Source: Entophlyctis helioformis
Lineage: Eukaryota > Chytridiomycota > Chytridiomycetes > Chytridiales > Chytriomycetaceae
Assembly: GCA_025526915.1 (NCBI GenBank)
Contig: JAHLKH010000244.1
Span: 1 to 32,939 of the forward strand
Direction: 5' to 3'
DNA length: 32,939 bases
A program made the translations under genes and the position numbers. The first letter of the stretch is position 1. Each line of letters starts with the position of its first letter. The notes under the pieces are model-generated. The model was not told the DNA's origin. It did not search any database and saw only the letters and a list, made by a program, of their open reading frames with translations. This document shows, one piece after another, positions 18,216-27,399 of this stretch.

Positions 18216-18454
18216 CGCCCTGTGTCCCTGTTTCATGGGTCATTGCCTTGCCATATTGCTGTCCAATGGCGCGCCTCTATTCCATGTGACGCGCCTATAT
18301 AAGCTGGCACTGGATAGTACTCTGCCAACCCCAGCCGTTGTGCCTCGTACTTCCCAGGTGCCTATCCATCCTTATGTCTGCCTATGGCTACTGCTCTTAC
18401 CAATGAACATGCCTCGTACTTCCCAGACGTATACCGTCCGTACAAGTCCTTATA
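18167..18454 (+). repeat. Right LTR of the compact element
   Basis: Identical to the left LTR. It carries its own CCAAT box and a TATATAAG box (18296-18303), pointing toward the downstream part of ankyrin gene B. It is followed by the ACAGC target duplicate at 18455-18459. Confidence 0.95.
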
Positions 18455-19842
18455 ACAGCCGAGCAGCTGGTTGCCCTTGGCCGCACCGACATTGTGCTGG
18501 CTGTGGTCGAGCAGGTCGTTGGAGCGAGTGGCAGCCAGGCCGTCGAGCCAGGGCAGCCAGGGCAGCCAGCAGCGACTGCACAGCCAGGGTTGCCTCGCTA
18601 TGTGGTCCCGCCAGCCACTGGCGACCTTGCGTTCGGCAGCAGCCACTGGGACGGCAAGCCCGCCGAGATCCACGCCATGATCCTCAAGCACGCCGGCCTG
18701 CTCACTCGCTTCCTGTGCGGCCTGCTCGGCGACACGGCCACACTCGACGATGAGACGGCGCTGGAGCTGTGGATCGAAGCGTTCAAGATGGACTGGCCGG
18801 GCGATCTGGCTCTGCTGCCTGACGTTGAGCTTACGGCCGACAACGGACTGCTGCTCGCACACTCTCGCTCCATGTACGACCGTCTGTGCAAGCGCTTTCC
18901 CGACTACACCGATGCCAACTATGCGAGAAGCGACGCACTGTACAACGACTATGTATTGTTCCACGTTGCTCATTATAACAGCCGCCGGCTGATGCTCATT
19001 CCCATGCGGCACGGCTGGTTCGATCTGGTCGACTTTACGTATCCGATCACACTCGCTCAATTGGCCATCTGCTTTGGATGTCTCGACCTGCTCAAGCATC
19101 TCGACGACGAGTACAACATTCTTCAAGACGGGATGGCTGAGCAAGATCCGACAAGCAAGTACTGGCACAGAGCAGTCGAAGAGGCAGCGAGCAATGGACA
19201 CCTCGATGTCGTGCAGTACCTGTTTAGTCTTGGCATGTCATGCACGACTGATGCCATGGATCGAGCAGCTATCGACGGTCATCTGCATGTCGTCGTCTGG
19301 CTACACGAGAACAGGACGGAAGGGTGCACGGTGTGGGCGATAGACAGCGCGGCTGAAAACGGCCATCTGCATGTCGTCAAGTGGCTCCACGAGAACAGGA
19401 CGGAAGGGTGCTCGGACTGGGCGATGTTTTTGGCGGCTGAACAGAGCCATCTGCATGTTGTCAAGTGGCTTCACGAGACCCGCGGCGAAGAGTGTACAAC
19501 CCGCGCACTCAATGCCGCCATCTGTTTGGGTCACATCGACGTCGTCAAGTACATGCACTCCAAAGGCGGCCGCGCATCAAACTATGTTGTTGGCTCTGCA
19601 GCCAATGCGGGCGACATTGAGTTGCTGCGTTACTTGCTGGATTGCGGCTATCCAGTTGAGCTCGGATCACTCAATCGTGCCAAGTCTGATATAGCTGCCA
19701 ATATTCTGCTTCGCAGCCTCACACTGGATCGGGCACAGACGCTGCTTGCCCAAGCAAGCCAAGGACTTTACAGAAAAGCCACCGTCAGACGGCTCAAGTC
19801 GACCATCAAGCACCTGCAAAAGCCGCGTAAGCAATGAATGGA

Positions 19843-20264
19843 TCGCCAAGGCTCGCAGTTGGAATGAAGATATGGTTGCTGCACTTGTCGACACCAAACG
19901 CCATCTGCCACTTGTCTGCTCCATGCCGCCACGAACTGCATGGCGGCTGCCAATGCTGCATGCGACTCTGCGAGAACGACCACATCGTCTGCAAGGATCA
20001 GCCCATGGATGCCATGACCGTCAGCCACGGCTGGGATGCTGATCTCGGGGATGCCATCGAGGCTGTCGTTGAGGAACAGGTTAAACAAGAGGCCAGACAG
20101 CGGGCAGCCTTGACGGACGCCTCGCCTGACGTTGAACGGCTCAGAGAGCACATTGCCTGATCGTGCACATGCAGTGGATGACGTGTAGAGCGCCTTGCGA
20201 CCGCCACCGACGGAAATCGCACCACAAAAGCGACGAGACCGCACCAGCGAGCAGTCTGCGGCAT
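19843..20264 (-). pseudogene. Fragment of a non-LTR (LINE-type) retrotransposon reverse transcriptase
   Basis: The minus strand encodes part of an RT domain, from a segment KALYTSSTACARSGN through block 4 (VRRGVRQGCPLSGLLFNLFL) to block 5 (GLILADDVVVLAES) and the following helix (AAMQFVAAWS). The frame then changes by one near 19910 and continues as ADKWQMAFGVDKCSNHIFIP, the usual W.M..GVDKC segment of LINE RTs. The N-terminal RT blocks, endonuclease and 3' end are missing, so this is a dead fragment of about 140 codons. It starts within 10 bp after the ankyrin gene B stop codon. Confidence 0.85.
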
Positions 20265-20346
20265 GCAGTCAGGGCAGGCGGTTCAACAGAGAGGAGCAAA
20301 ACGAGTGGTGGCACAGCCAGGCTGGTCCAGATGTGCAAAAGGAAAG

Positions 20347-20429
20347 CGACAACGGCAGGATTTGAACCTGCGCCTTCAGAGAAGAATTGATTTCTAGTCA
20401 ATCGCCTTAGACCACTCGGCCACGTTGTC
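20347..20429 (-). tRNA. tRNA-Ser (anticodon AGA)
   Basis: The minus strand gives a type II tRNA of 83 nt including the G discriminator. The 7-bp acceptor stem GACAACG / CGTTGTC is perfect. The D-arm is GTGGCCGAGTGGTCTAAGGC (A box) and the anticodon stem GATTGA/TCAATT encloses CTAGAAA, so the anticodon AGA lies at 20395-20393. A long variable arm follows, then the T-arm GGTTCAAATCC (B box). T4 at 20340-20337, seven bases past the 3' end, is a suitable Pol III terminator. No intron is present. It reads UCU and, with inosine, UCC and UCA serine codons. Confidence 0.96.
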
Positions 20430-20689
20430 CCCTTCTTGAGAAAATTCGTTGCACAAAAAATATATTCCTTGTATGTTTCTTGATGCCAATCATCTTCTAC
20501 CACGCTATCACTGAATGCGCCATGACGAGCAGTCACCTCCAACAGTTCACGCTCGAGTGAAACCGTGCATGCCAGTGTGCTCCAATGCAGTGGCAGCAGC
20601 TGAGCGATGCCCCACAATGCCATTGCCACACGCATGTTGCACAAATGTGCTTTTGCCCTCGCACCGAACACCAATCTGCTCGCATCGGC

Positions 20690-23530
20690 ATGTCGTCCAC
20701 CGCAAGCCCTCCGGCGTCCAAGTTCAAGTACTGCGTCGGCATCGACTTTGGCTCCACATTTAGTGGCTTTGCCTTTGGTGAGCGGCTCCTCTGCCTCTCT
20801 GTCTACCCCTCTGCCCGCCTGCCCGCCTGCCCCTCTATCTGCCCGACTGCACTCGATGCTGACTTGGTGCACCAACCAACGGTTCTGGCTCTCAGCCTCA
20901 CTCGCCAAGCCAGACGAAGTGTGCGGGTTCAACGAGTGGGACTACCAGCCGGTGAGTGCGCCGTACTGGAAGACGCCGTCGTCCATCCGGTACCGCCGCG
21001 AGGCCGACGGCACCTACACGGCCGCCTACTGGGGGTAAGTGTCCGTTGCACCGCACCGGTGTGCACTGCACTTTGTTGCGCCTGTTCACGTGGAGGAGGC
21101 GTTTTTGATGCTCACCTGCTGCCCTGCCCAAATGCCGTGTCACGATTTCAGCCACAAGTCCCGCAAGGCTGGTACGTCTGTCTTGCTGTCTGCGGATCTC
21201 GCTTTCCCAGTCTGCGCAAGCCAGCCTGTGCTGACGCTGGCTGCATCTGCCCTCCCACTCCATCCGCCTTGTGCACCACAGAAACAAAGGCCCTGCGCAC
21301 GGGCGAGCTCATCGAAGTCAAAAAGTTCAAGCTCTGGTTCGACACCTCGATCGAGCGCGAGGGTCTGCCGCCAGGCATGCACTGGATGCAGCCCTCGATC
21401 GACTACCTGTCGTTCATGTCCGAGCAGGCCATGGACGTGCTGCAGAAGCGGTTCCCGACCGCCACGCAGAGCGAGATCCTGTGGTGCGTGACCGTGCCCG
21501 CCATCTGGGACGACAGGGGCAAGGACAGCGTGCGCCGCGCTGCAACGCTTGCCGGCATTGTCGACGAGAACTCCCAGGACCACCTCATCATCATTCTGGA
21601 GCCCGAGGCGGCTGCTCTGTACACGCTCAAGCACACTGAGCATCTGTTGCGCCGCGACCGGTCGTCGTTTATGATCCTTGATGCCGGTGCGTGGCTTGGT
21701 CTCGGAAGCTTATGTCATGTGTTGCATCTGCCGCATCTGTTGGCACGGCGGTGCATGCTCACTAACGCACTCCATGCTCCAGGCGGCGGCACCGTGGATC
21801 TGACGTCGCACATTATCAACATGAACAACTTCAACTCGGTTGCCGAGGCGCCGTTTGACGAGTCGTCGGCGCCTGCAAAGACGGCTGCCGCCAAGGACGC
21901 GCTTCCGCGTGGCACCGCCACCGGACTCCAAGCCTGCCGTCGACGTGCAGCAGCACAAGGAGAAGAAGGGTCTGTCTGGCGCTTTTGGCAAGCTGGGTCT
22001 CAAGAAGGCGAAATCGACGCTGGCCTCGCCTACCAACAAGAGCTCGATGATGGTCGAGTCCGTCGAGGCGCCCAAGGCCGGCGGGCTCGCTGGCGCTGCC
22101 CCTCTTGCTGCCGATGCTGCCGAGCCGTCGGCCAATGGCGGCTCCGACGCGTTTGTGACGCCGGCGATCGTGGACAGCGAGCCGCACGCGCGTCTTGTCG
22201 AGGCGTCGCGCGGCACGGGCGGTCTCTGCGGCTCCACCTACGTCGACCTGCGGTTCCTGTCGTTCTTTGGCGATCAGATTGGCACTGCCCATATCAAGGA
22301 GATGCACATGAAGCGTCCCGATGCCCTCTACTCGCGTAAGTCGCCCGTTAGTCTGCCACCTTTTGTTTCCGTGGCTGTACCGGCTGGCTCGTACTCATCC
22401 GTGCGGCGGCTGTGCGATTAGTGCTCGAGGCTTGGGAGCAGCTCAAGCGCGACTACCAGGGCCCGCCTCCCCCAGGCGCACCGCACGAAGTCGAGGTGCT
22501 GTCCCTGCCGTCGGGCGTGCTCCCGTTCATCCCGGACTCGGTCAAGGACGCCTGGGCCGAGGATTTCGGCGCGGACGGCGAGCTGCACATCACGCAGCAG
22601 CAAATGTACGACATCTTCTCGGTGCCGATCGAGCAGTGCATGAAGCTTGTCGAGGACCAGCTGGACCGCACGAGCGGCAAGTGCGACTACCTTGTGCTTG
22701 TCGGCGGGTTCTCGGCGTCCAAGTACCTCTGCAACCGTGTCTCTGAGCGGTTCAGCAAGCGGTTCAAGAGCATCGTCGTGCCGATCAACCCGACGAGTGC
22801 TGTTGGTGCGTTTGTGGAGACGTGGCGTTTTGGTGTTCTGGATGACTGTGCTGACTGTGCTGACTGTCTGGAATAGTGCAAGGTGCCGTGCTGTACGGCC
22901 TTGATCCCAACATCATCCAGAAGCGCCGCCTGCGCAACTCGTACGGATACATTTCCAACGCACCGATCAGCAGGCTGGAGACGTACGCCGAGGAGGACGT
23001 CTGGACGTGAGTTGCTCTACTTTTGGTCTTGTTGCACAGATGCACATATGCAGCAACGGACAGACTCACACGCGCTTCAACACAGCAACCCGCGCACTGG
23101 CAGCCGTCTGGTCAAGGTCTTCAAGTGCCTCGTTGCTGGTACGCGCCGCATGCGCACATCCATCCCGTGTCTTGCATGCCCAGTTCCCCCTCCCCCTCTC
23201 ACACCAGCCACCTTGCCATGCACAGAGAACCAGGAAGTTGGCAAAGACGAGGGCTTCCACGCCGATTCCTACATGCTCGACAGCAACCAGAGCTCGATCG
23301 AGATTGACATTGTGCGCACCGACCAGCGGCTCGAGACTGGCAGCTGCTACTCGCTCAGCCAGGTCGACTGCGAGGTGCTCGGCCAGATCCGCGCCACCAT
23401 CCCCGGCAACGAGCCGATTGCCGACCCGCACGTGCGCATCACGTTTGTGTTTGGCCAGACGCAGATCAAGGCGGTTGCGACGGTCGTGGCTACGGGCCAG
23501 CAGCTCGAGACGGCACTGTCGCTCAACTGA
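20690..23530 (+). CDS. Hsp70-family ATPase, HSPA12-like (nine exons)
   Basis: An actin-fold ATPase of the Hsp70 superfamily. The match is to HSPA12-type proteins that lack the canonical substrate-binding domain. Exons are 20690-20777, 20896-21034, 21152-21171, 21282-21686, 21783-22335, 22422-22805, 22877-23006, 23086-23138 and 23226-23530. All introns are GT-AG, 71-118 nt. Motifs in order are phosphate-1 VGIDFGSTFSGFAF, KTPSSIRY, VTVPAIWDD, EPEAAALYTL, phosphate-2 LDAGGGTVDLTSH, GLCGSTYVD, LVGGFSASKYLCNRV (adenosine) and VVQGAVLYGLDP followed by RNSYGY. The 20-nt third exon (HKSRKA) is required to keep the frame. After phosphate-2 there is a low-complexity insertion of about 110 residues, and within it the frame changes by one base near 21905 (exons sum to 2077 nt, one too many). 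Removing one base would give about 691 residues. The client and cellular role of fungal HSPA12-like proteins are not known to me. Confidence 0.88.
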
Positions 23531-23706
23531 GCGCGCGCGGTCTCCCTCTCCCTTGCCGGACACTGGTGCACGGCAGCATTCACTCAATACATTCCTTACA
23601 TCATAGCAGCTCCTGCTGTGTGCCGCGTGACCATGCGCTCCTTGCCACTTGCTCGCGCCACTTGCTCTCGCCACGCGTCGTTGCCACCGTTGACAAACCG
23701 GGCTGA

Positions 23707-25438
23707 ATGCCATTTCCGACGGATGGGCCGGTCCCACAGACAGCCCCACAGGCAGCACCACAGGCAGCCCCGCAGACGCATGCGCTGACCATCCTTGGCC
23801 AGGCACAGGCATTTACAGCCAGACGGCTCGAGCGAGCAGGTCTCGTGGCCGCCTTTGCAGCCACCGGGCGGCCTGCTGCAGACGACACACAGAGCCTCGG
23901 CGGCACGGGCGGCCCTGAGCAGCTGGCCGACAGCCTGCAGCGGCTGCACGTCGCCGAGCCGCTGCCGCCGCACTTCCAGCGGCCCAGAGACCGGCTCGAC
24001 GAAGCGCTGGCCCAGTTCTGCGACGGCGTGCACGAGATTCTGGTTGTGGCTAAGCAGCGCATGTCGCCAGCCATGCGGGCTGCCGGCTCTCCAGCGTCGC
24101 CCACATCGCCAGCGTCGCCCATTCCGCCCATCTCGCCCGTGTCGCCGTCCACAACCACGACGGTCGTGCCCGGCATGTCCATCTCGGCCCTGCCGCCCAA
24201 CCACTCGACGCCGGCGTCCGCCATGTCGACATCCACCTCGTCGTCGTCAACATCCACCGTCGTTGGCACGCCGCTGTCGTCCAACCCGTACCGCGGGCCA
24301 TCGTCGTCGCCAGGCAAGGGCGGCCCGATCCACCCAAAGGAGTCGCAGCTGCCGGCCGAGGAAAAGGACGCCGAGTTTATCGCCCAGTACCCGACATACC
24401 AGCTGTCCAAGTTCCTTGGACGCGGACAGGCAGGCTCGGTGTTTCTCGGCGAGTCCGAGGCCGGACAGCCGATCTTTGCCATCAAGGTGATCCACCTGCC
24501 GGACGCCGTGGGCATCGGGCCTGCCGATCCGCCGCAACGTTTCTCATGTACCAGCGCGTGCTGCGGACGCTTGCCCATCCGCATATCAATCCGTACCTCG
24601 GGTGGACGGTCGTCGCCAACGAGGGCCAGGTGTACACGGCGTACTGCTCGGGCGGCACGCTCCGTAAAGCCGTGCACGAGAACGGGGGTCGTCCGGGGAT
24701 TGCAGATGTGGAAAAGGTGCGCACGTGGATGCGCCAGATGGTGTCTGCGCTCCAGTACCTCCATGACCACGGCATCGTGCATCGGTGAGTGTCTTGACGT
24801 GCCTGTTACGGACTGCAGCCGTCGCCGCCGCCTTGGTTTGCTTATACGATTGTTGGTGCTGGCGGCGCGCACGTGTGTGTGTGTAAATGCATGACAGAGA
24901 CATCAAGCCAGGCAATGTGCTGCTGCACAACGGCGAGTGCCGCATCGCGGACCTGGGATCGGCGCGTCTGCACCAGTCATGCTGCTCCGACTCGCACCAG
25001 AAGCGGCTGTCGGGCACGCCGGCATATGCAGCGCCCGAAGCGGTTGCCGGCAAAGTTGCGTACGAGACGGCCGGCGAGGACATCTGGGGCGTTGGATGCC
25101 TGCTGTACGAGATGGTGCTCGGCGAGCAGCCATGGGATGACCACGAGAACATTTTTGCCATCTACTTTGCACTCGGATCGCACTACGAGGCACACATGCG
25201 GGGCAAGCAGAGCGGGCAGGGAGAGGGAGATGAGAGTGGGGATCGGCAGGGAGAGGGAAAGGCGAGAGGGACAGGGAATCCGCTGGTTGAGCGGTTTGTG
25301 GCACAGACGGCCAGTGGCAACGCGGCGTGCGACGTTGGGGCGGCAGGGGCCGCGTTCCTTGAAGCATGCCTGCAGTGGGATCCGCGCGACCGGGCAACAG
25401 CACATGAGCTGCTTGCAATGGACTTTTTGAAAGAGTAA
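23707..25438 (+). CDS. Protein kinase, MAPKKK-like catalytic domain (two exons)
   Basis: Exon 1 is 23707-24784 and exon 2 is 24898-25438. The intron (24785-24897, GTGAGT...CAG) splits the Arg codon of HRD. The N-terminal 220 residues are Ala/Gln/Pro/Ser-rich with a short helical part (LERAGLVAAFAATGR) and no known domain. The kinase domain has the Gly loop LGRGQAGSVFLGE, the AIK lysine near residue 260, HPHINPYLGW, YCSGGTLRKAV, the catalytic loop HRDIKPGNVLLHN, DLG in ADLGSARL in place of DFG, and GTPAYAAPEAV, WGVGCLLYEMVLGEQPW. A Gly/Glu-rich insertion (GQGEGDESGDRQGEGKARG) lies in the C-lobe before the final helices. Between AIKVIHL and the HPH motif one base seems missing near 24530, where the frame switches to FLMYQRVLRTL. 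Exons sum to 1619 nt, and one more base would give 539 residues. The alphaC Glu falls at that junction and cannot be identified. Pathway unknown. Confidence 0.82.
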
Positions 25439-25533
25439 ACAGCGGGTCGATGTGCGAGTGGATGTGCGGGTGGTGTGGCTGGATGGATGCAAGGCGCAGA
25501 CAGACAGAAAGGCAGTGCATGCAGCCCAACAGT

Positions 25534-25563
25534 CACGTGCACACTCACGTGTTCCTTCACGTG
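25534..25563 (+). promoter_or_regulatory. Three TCACGTG (E-box/CDEI-type) sites, 12-bp spacing
   Basis: CACGTG occurs at 25534-25539, 25546-25551 and 25558-25563, each preceded by T. It is about 220-250 bp upstream of the Med15-like ATG. The TCACGTG core is the site of Cbf1/USF-type bHLH factors. The 12-bp repeat places the sites slightly more than one helical turn apart. Function is inferred from motif and position only. Confidence 0.5.
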
Positions 25564-25662
25564 ATCCGGCAGCCATGAAGCCAGTGCCAGCGCCATGATT
25601 AGGCCAGCGATCCACACAATCGGCCAAACGGGTCACAGTCGAGTAGGTGGCATGCCGGCAGA

Positions 25663-25694
25663 TGCGTGTGTGCGTGTGTGTGTGTGCCTGTGCA

Positions 25695-25725
<31 letters not shown>

Positions 25726-25726
25726 C
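25663..25726 (+). repeat. (GT)n microsatellite
   Basis: Two GT/TG runs (25664-25686 and 25697-25725) separated by GCCTGTGCATGC, about 60 bp upstream of the Med15-like ATG. It is probably length-polymorphic. Confidence 0.9.
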
Positions 25727-25783
25727 TGTCGCCCTCGAGCATTCCATGGCCGCTGCTGACCGACTCTTGGGCCGTGGCGTGGC

Positions 25784-25806
25784 ATGCAGAGCCGCATGAA
25801 GCCCAA

Positions 25807-25840
<34 letters not shown>

Positions 25841-27364
25841 CCAACAGCAACAGCCGCTGCGCCGACAGCCGGTGGCAGTGGGGGCGGACCTGCCCCGCGC
25901 AAGCGACCCACAAAGGCACAGGCGCAGGCACAGGCGCAGGCCGCTGCGGCGGCAGCAGCAGCGGCAGCGTCGAGTGCAGCAGCAGCGTCGGGCACATCTG
26001 CCCCCGCCCCCTCCACAGCAACGACGACCGCAGCCACGACGACGACGACGGCGACGACCGCCACGACGACGGCAGCGGCAGCGGCGGCGGCCGCCAGCAC
26101 AGCCGCCATGCCCAACGGCCTGCACTCCTCGGCGGCCCCGTCTGCTCTCTCTGCCCCGTCGGCAGCCTCTTCCTCTGCCGCGCCCCCGTCCTCGTCCTTG
26201 TCCTCGTCCTCGTTCTTGCCGCCCGCCACCGCCGCCCTCCTGGCTGGGCCTGCCGGTGCGCCTGCCAGTGCGCCTGCGTCGGCCTCGTTGACGGCCGCTG
26301 CCCCAGATGCCACCACCACCGCCGCCACGGCCGCCATGGCGACGGCGCAGAAGCAGGCGGCATCGGCATCGTCGTCGTCCTCGTCCTCCTCGTCGCTGGC
26401 GTCTGCGTCCTCGTCTGCCGCCGCCGCCGCCGCCGCCGCCGCCATGGGCCTCTCACTCAGCGCTGCTCCCGCGCACAGTCTCGCTGGCCTCGACGATGGT
26501 GGCAGCGGTCTGTCTGGCACGGCATCTAGCATGGCCGGAGCGACGGCTGCCCAGCTGCAGCAGTTGCAGCAGCACATGCACCTGCAGCAGGCTCAACAGC
26601 AGCAGCAGCAACAGCAGCAACAGCAGCAACAGCAGCAGCAGTTGCTCGCAGCCGCTGCCAACGGCTCGGGCCTCTCCATGCAGCAGCAGATGCAGCTGTT
26701 GCAACACCAGCAGGCCCAACAGCAGCAGCAGCAGCAGCAGCAACAGCTGGCCCAACAGCAACAGCAGCAGATGCTCGGCCAGGCCGGCAACAGCGGTGGC
26801 AATGCCACCAACTCCAGCGTCCACATCACGCCCCAGATCCAGCTGCAGTTGCAGCAGCAGATGCACCAGCTGCAGCAGCGCATGCTCCTCCTGCAGCAGC
26901 AGCACCAACAGACTCCACAGCACACTCCGCAGTCGCAGGCCCAGGCTCAGGCTCAGATGCTGAGCCTGCAACAGCAGTACCTGCAGACCCAGCAGATGCT
27001 GCAGCAGGTTGCCCAGCATCTGCAAGCCCAGCAGGCGCAGCAGGCCCAACAGCAACAGCAAGCCCAGCAAGTCCAGCAAGCCCAACAGCAACAGCAACAG
27101 CAAGCCCAACAGCAGCAGCAGCAGCAGCAGCAGCTACTGCAACAGCAACAGGCCAATGCCCAGCCCGCTCAGCAGAACCAGCAGGCGAACGTCCAGCTAC
27201 AGCAACAACATGCTCTCAACCAGCAGCAGCAGTTCCAAGAGCTTGCCCAGCAGGTCCTGCGCATGGCCCAGGCCCTCAACATTCAGGTGCCTGTCCACAC
27301 TATGAACCTGCAGCAGCTCGGCCAGTACCACCAGTTCCTGTCCAACCAGATCCGCCAGATCCAG

Positions 27365-27399
<35 letters not shown>

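Larger units (their letters stand above)
16123..18454 (+). mobile_element. Compact LTR retrotransposon, probably non-autonomous, inserted in ankyrin gene B
   Basis: A 2332-bp element with two 288-bp LTRs (16123-16410 and 18167-18454) that I find identical base for base. They start TGTAACG and end CCTTATA, so the termini are TG...TA rather than TG...CA. The target duplication is ACAGC at 16118-16122 and 18455-18459. A polypurine tract (AAGGGGGG, 18158-18165) sits one base before the downstream LTR, which fixes the orientation as plus. The 1756-bp interior encodes one long ORF and shows no protease, RT, RNase H or integrase motif, so the machinery must come from another element. The interior just after the left LTR (CAACGGCTCACCC) matches no tRNA 3' end that I can see. 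The size and content resemble the non-autonomous LTR classes known as TRIM, LARD or TR-GAG. I cannot name a family. Confidence 0.9.
16025..19837 (+). pseudogene. Ankyrin-repeat gene B, interrupted near its 5' end by a 2.3-kb LTR element
   Basis: The 5' part is 16025-16122 (MQLRRRKTVNAAAAAAASNE ... QSQLQST), 32 codons plus two bases. The 3' part is 18460-19837. Between them lie the LTR element and one extra copy of its 5-bp target duplication (ACAGC). Removing the element plus one ACAGC joins GC to C as an Ala codon and gives one open frame of 491 residues. The downstream part contains GRTDIVLAVVEQVV, a degenerate F-box-like segment (PAEIHAMILKHAGLL, then TRFLCG), HSRSMYDRL, IPMRHGWFD, and five or more ankyrin repeats. 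Three of these are close tandem copies (GHLHVVVWLHENRTEGCTVW, NGHLHVVKWLHENRTEGC, SHLHVVKWLHETRGEEC). The tail is basic. It is a diverged paralog of gene A (7510-8769). In this allele the full protein cannot be made; a truncated product from an internal ATG (for example the in-frame one at about 18677) is possible. Confidence 0.88.
25439..25783. other. Spacer between the kinase and Med15-like genes
   Basis: 345 bp containing the likely Med15 promoter. It holds three CACGTG boxes at exact 12-bp spacing and a (GT)n microsatellite, both listed separately. No ORF with domain content and no TATA box is seen. Confidence 0.6.

Noticed and set aside
25591..25660. A possible second tRNA near ACAATCGGCCAAACGGGTCACAGTCG
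   Set aside because: No acceptor stem, no B box (GGTTCRANYCC) and no clover-leaf could be formed.
25663..25726. The (GT)n run as a functional Z-DNA promoter element
   Set aside because: It may adopt Z-form in principle, but the sequence alone gives no support beyond a common microsatellite.
26453..27156. Long minus-strand ORFs rich in Leu or Cys opposite the Gln-rich gene
   Set aside because: They are reverse-strand readings of CAG/CAA repeats; the plus strand has the in-phase introns and the KIX and Med15-type regions.
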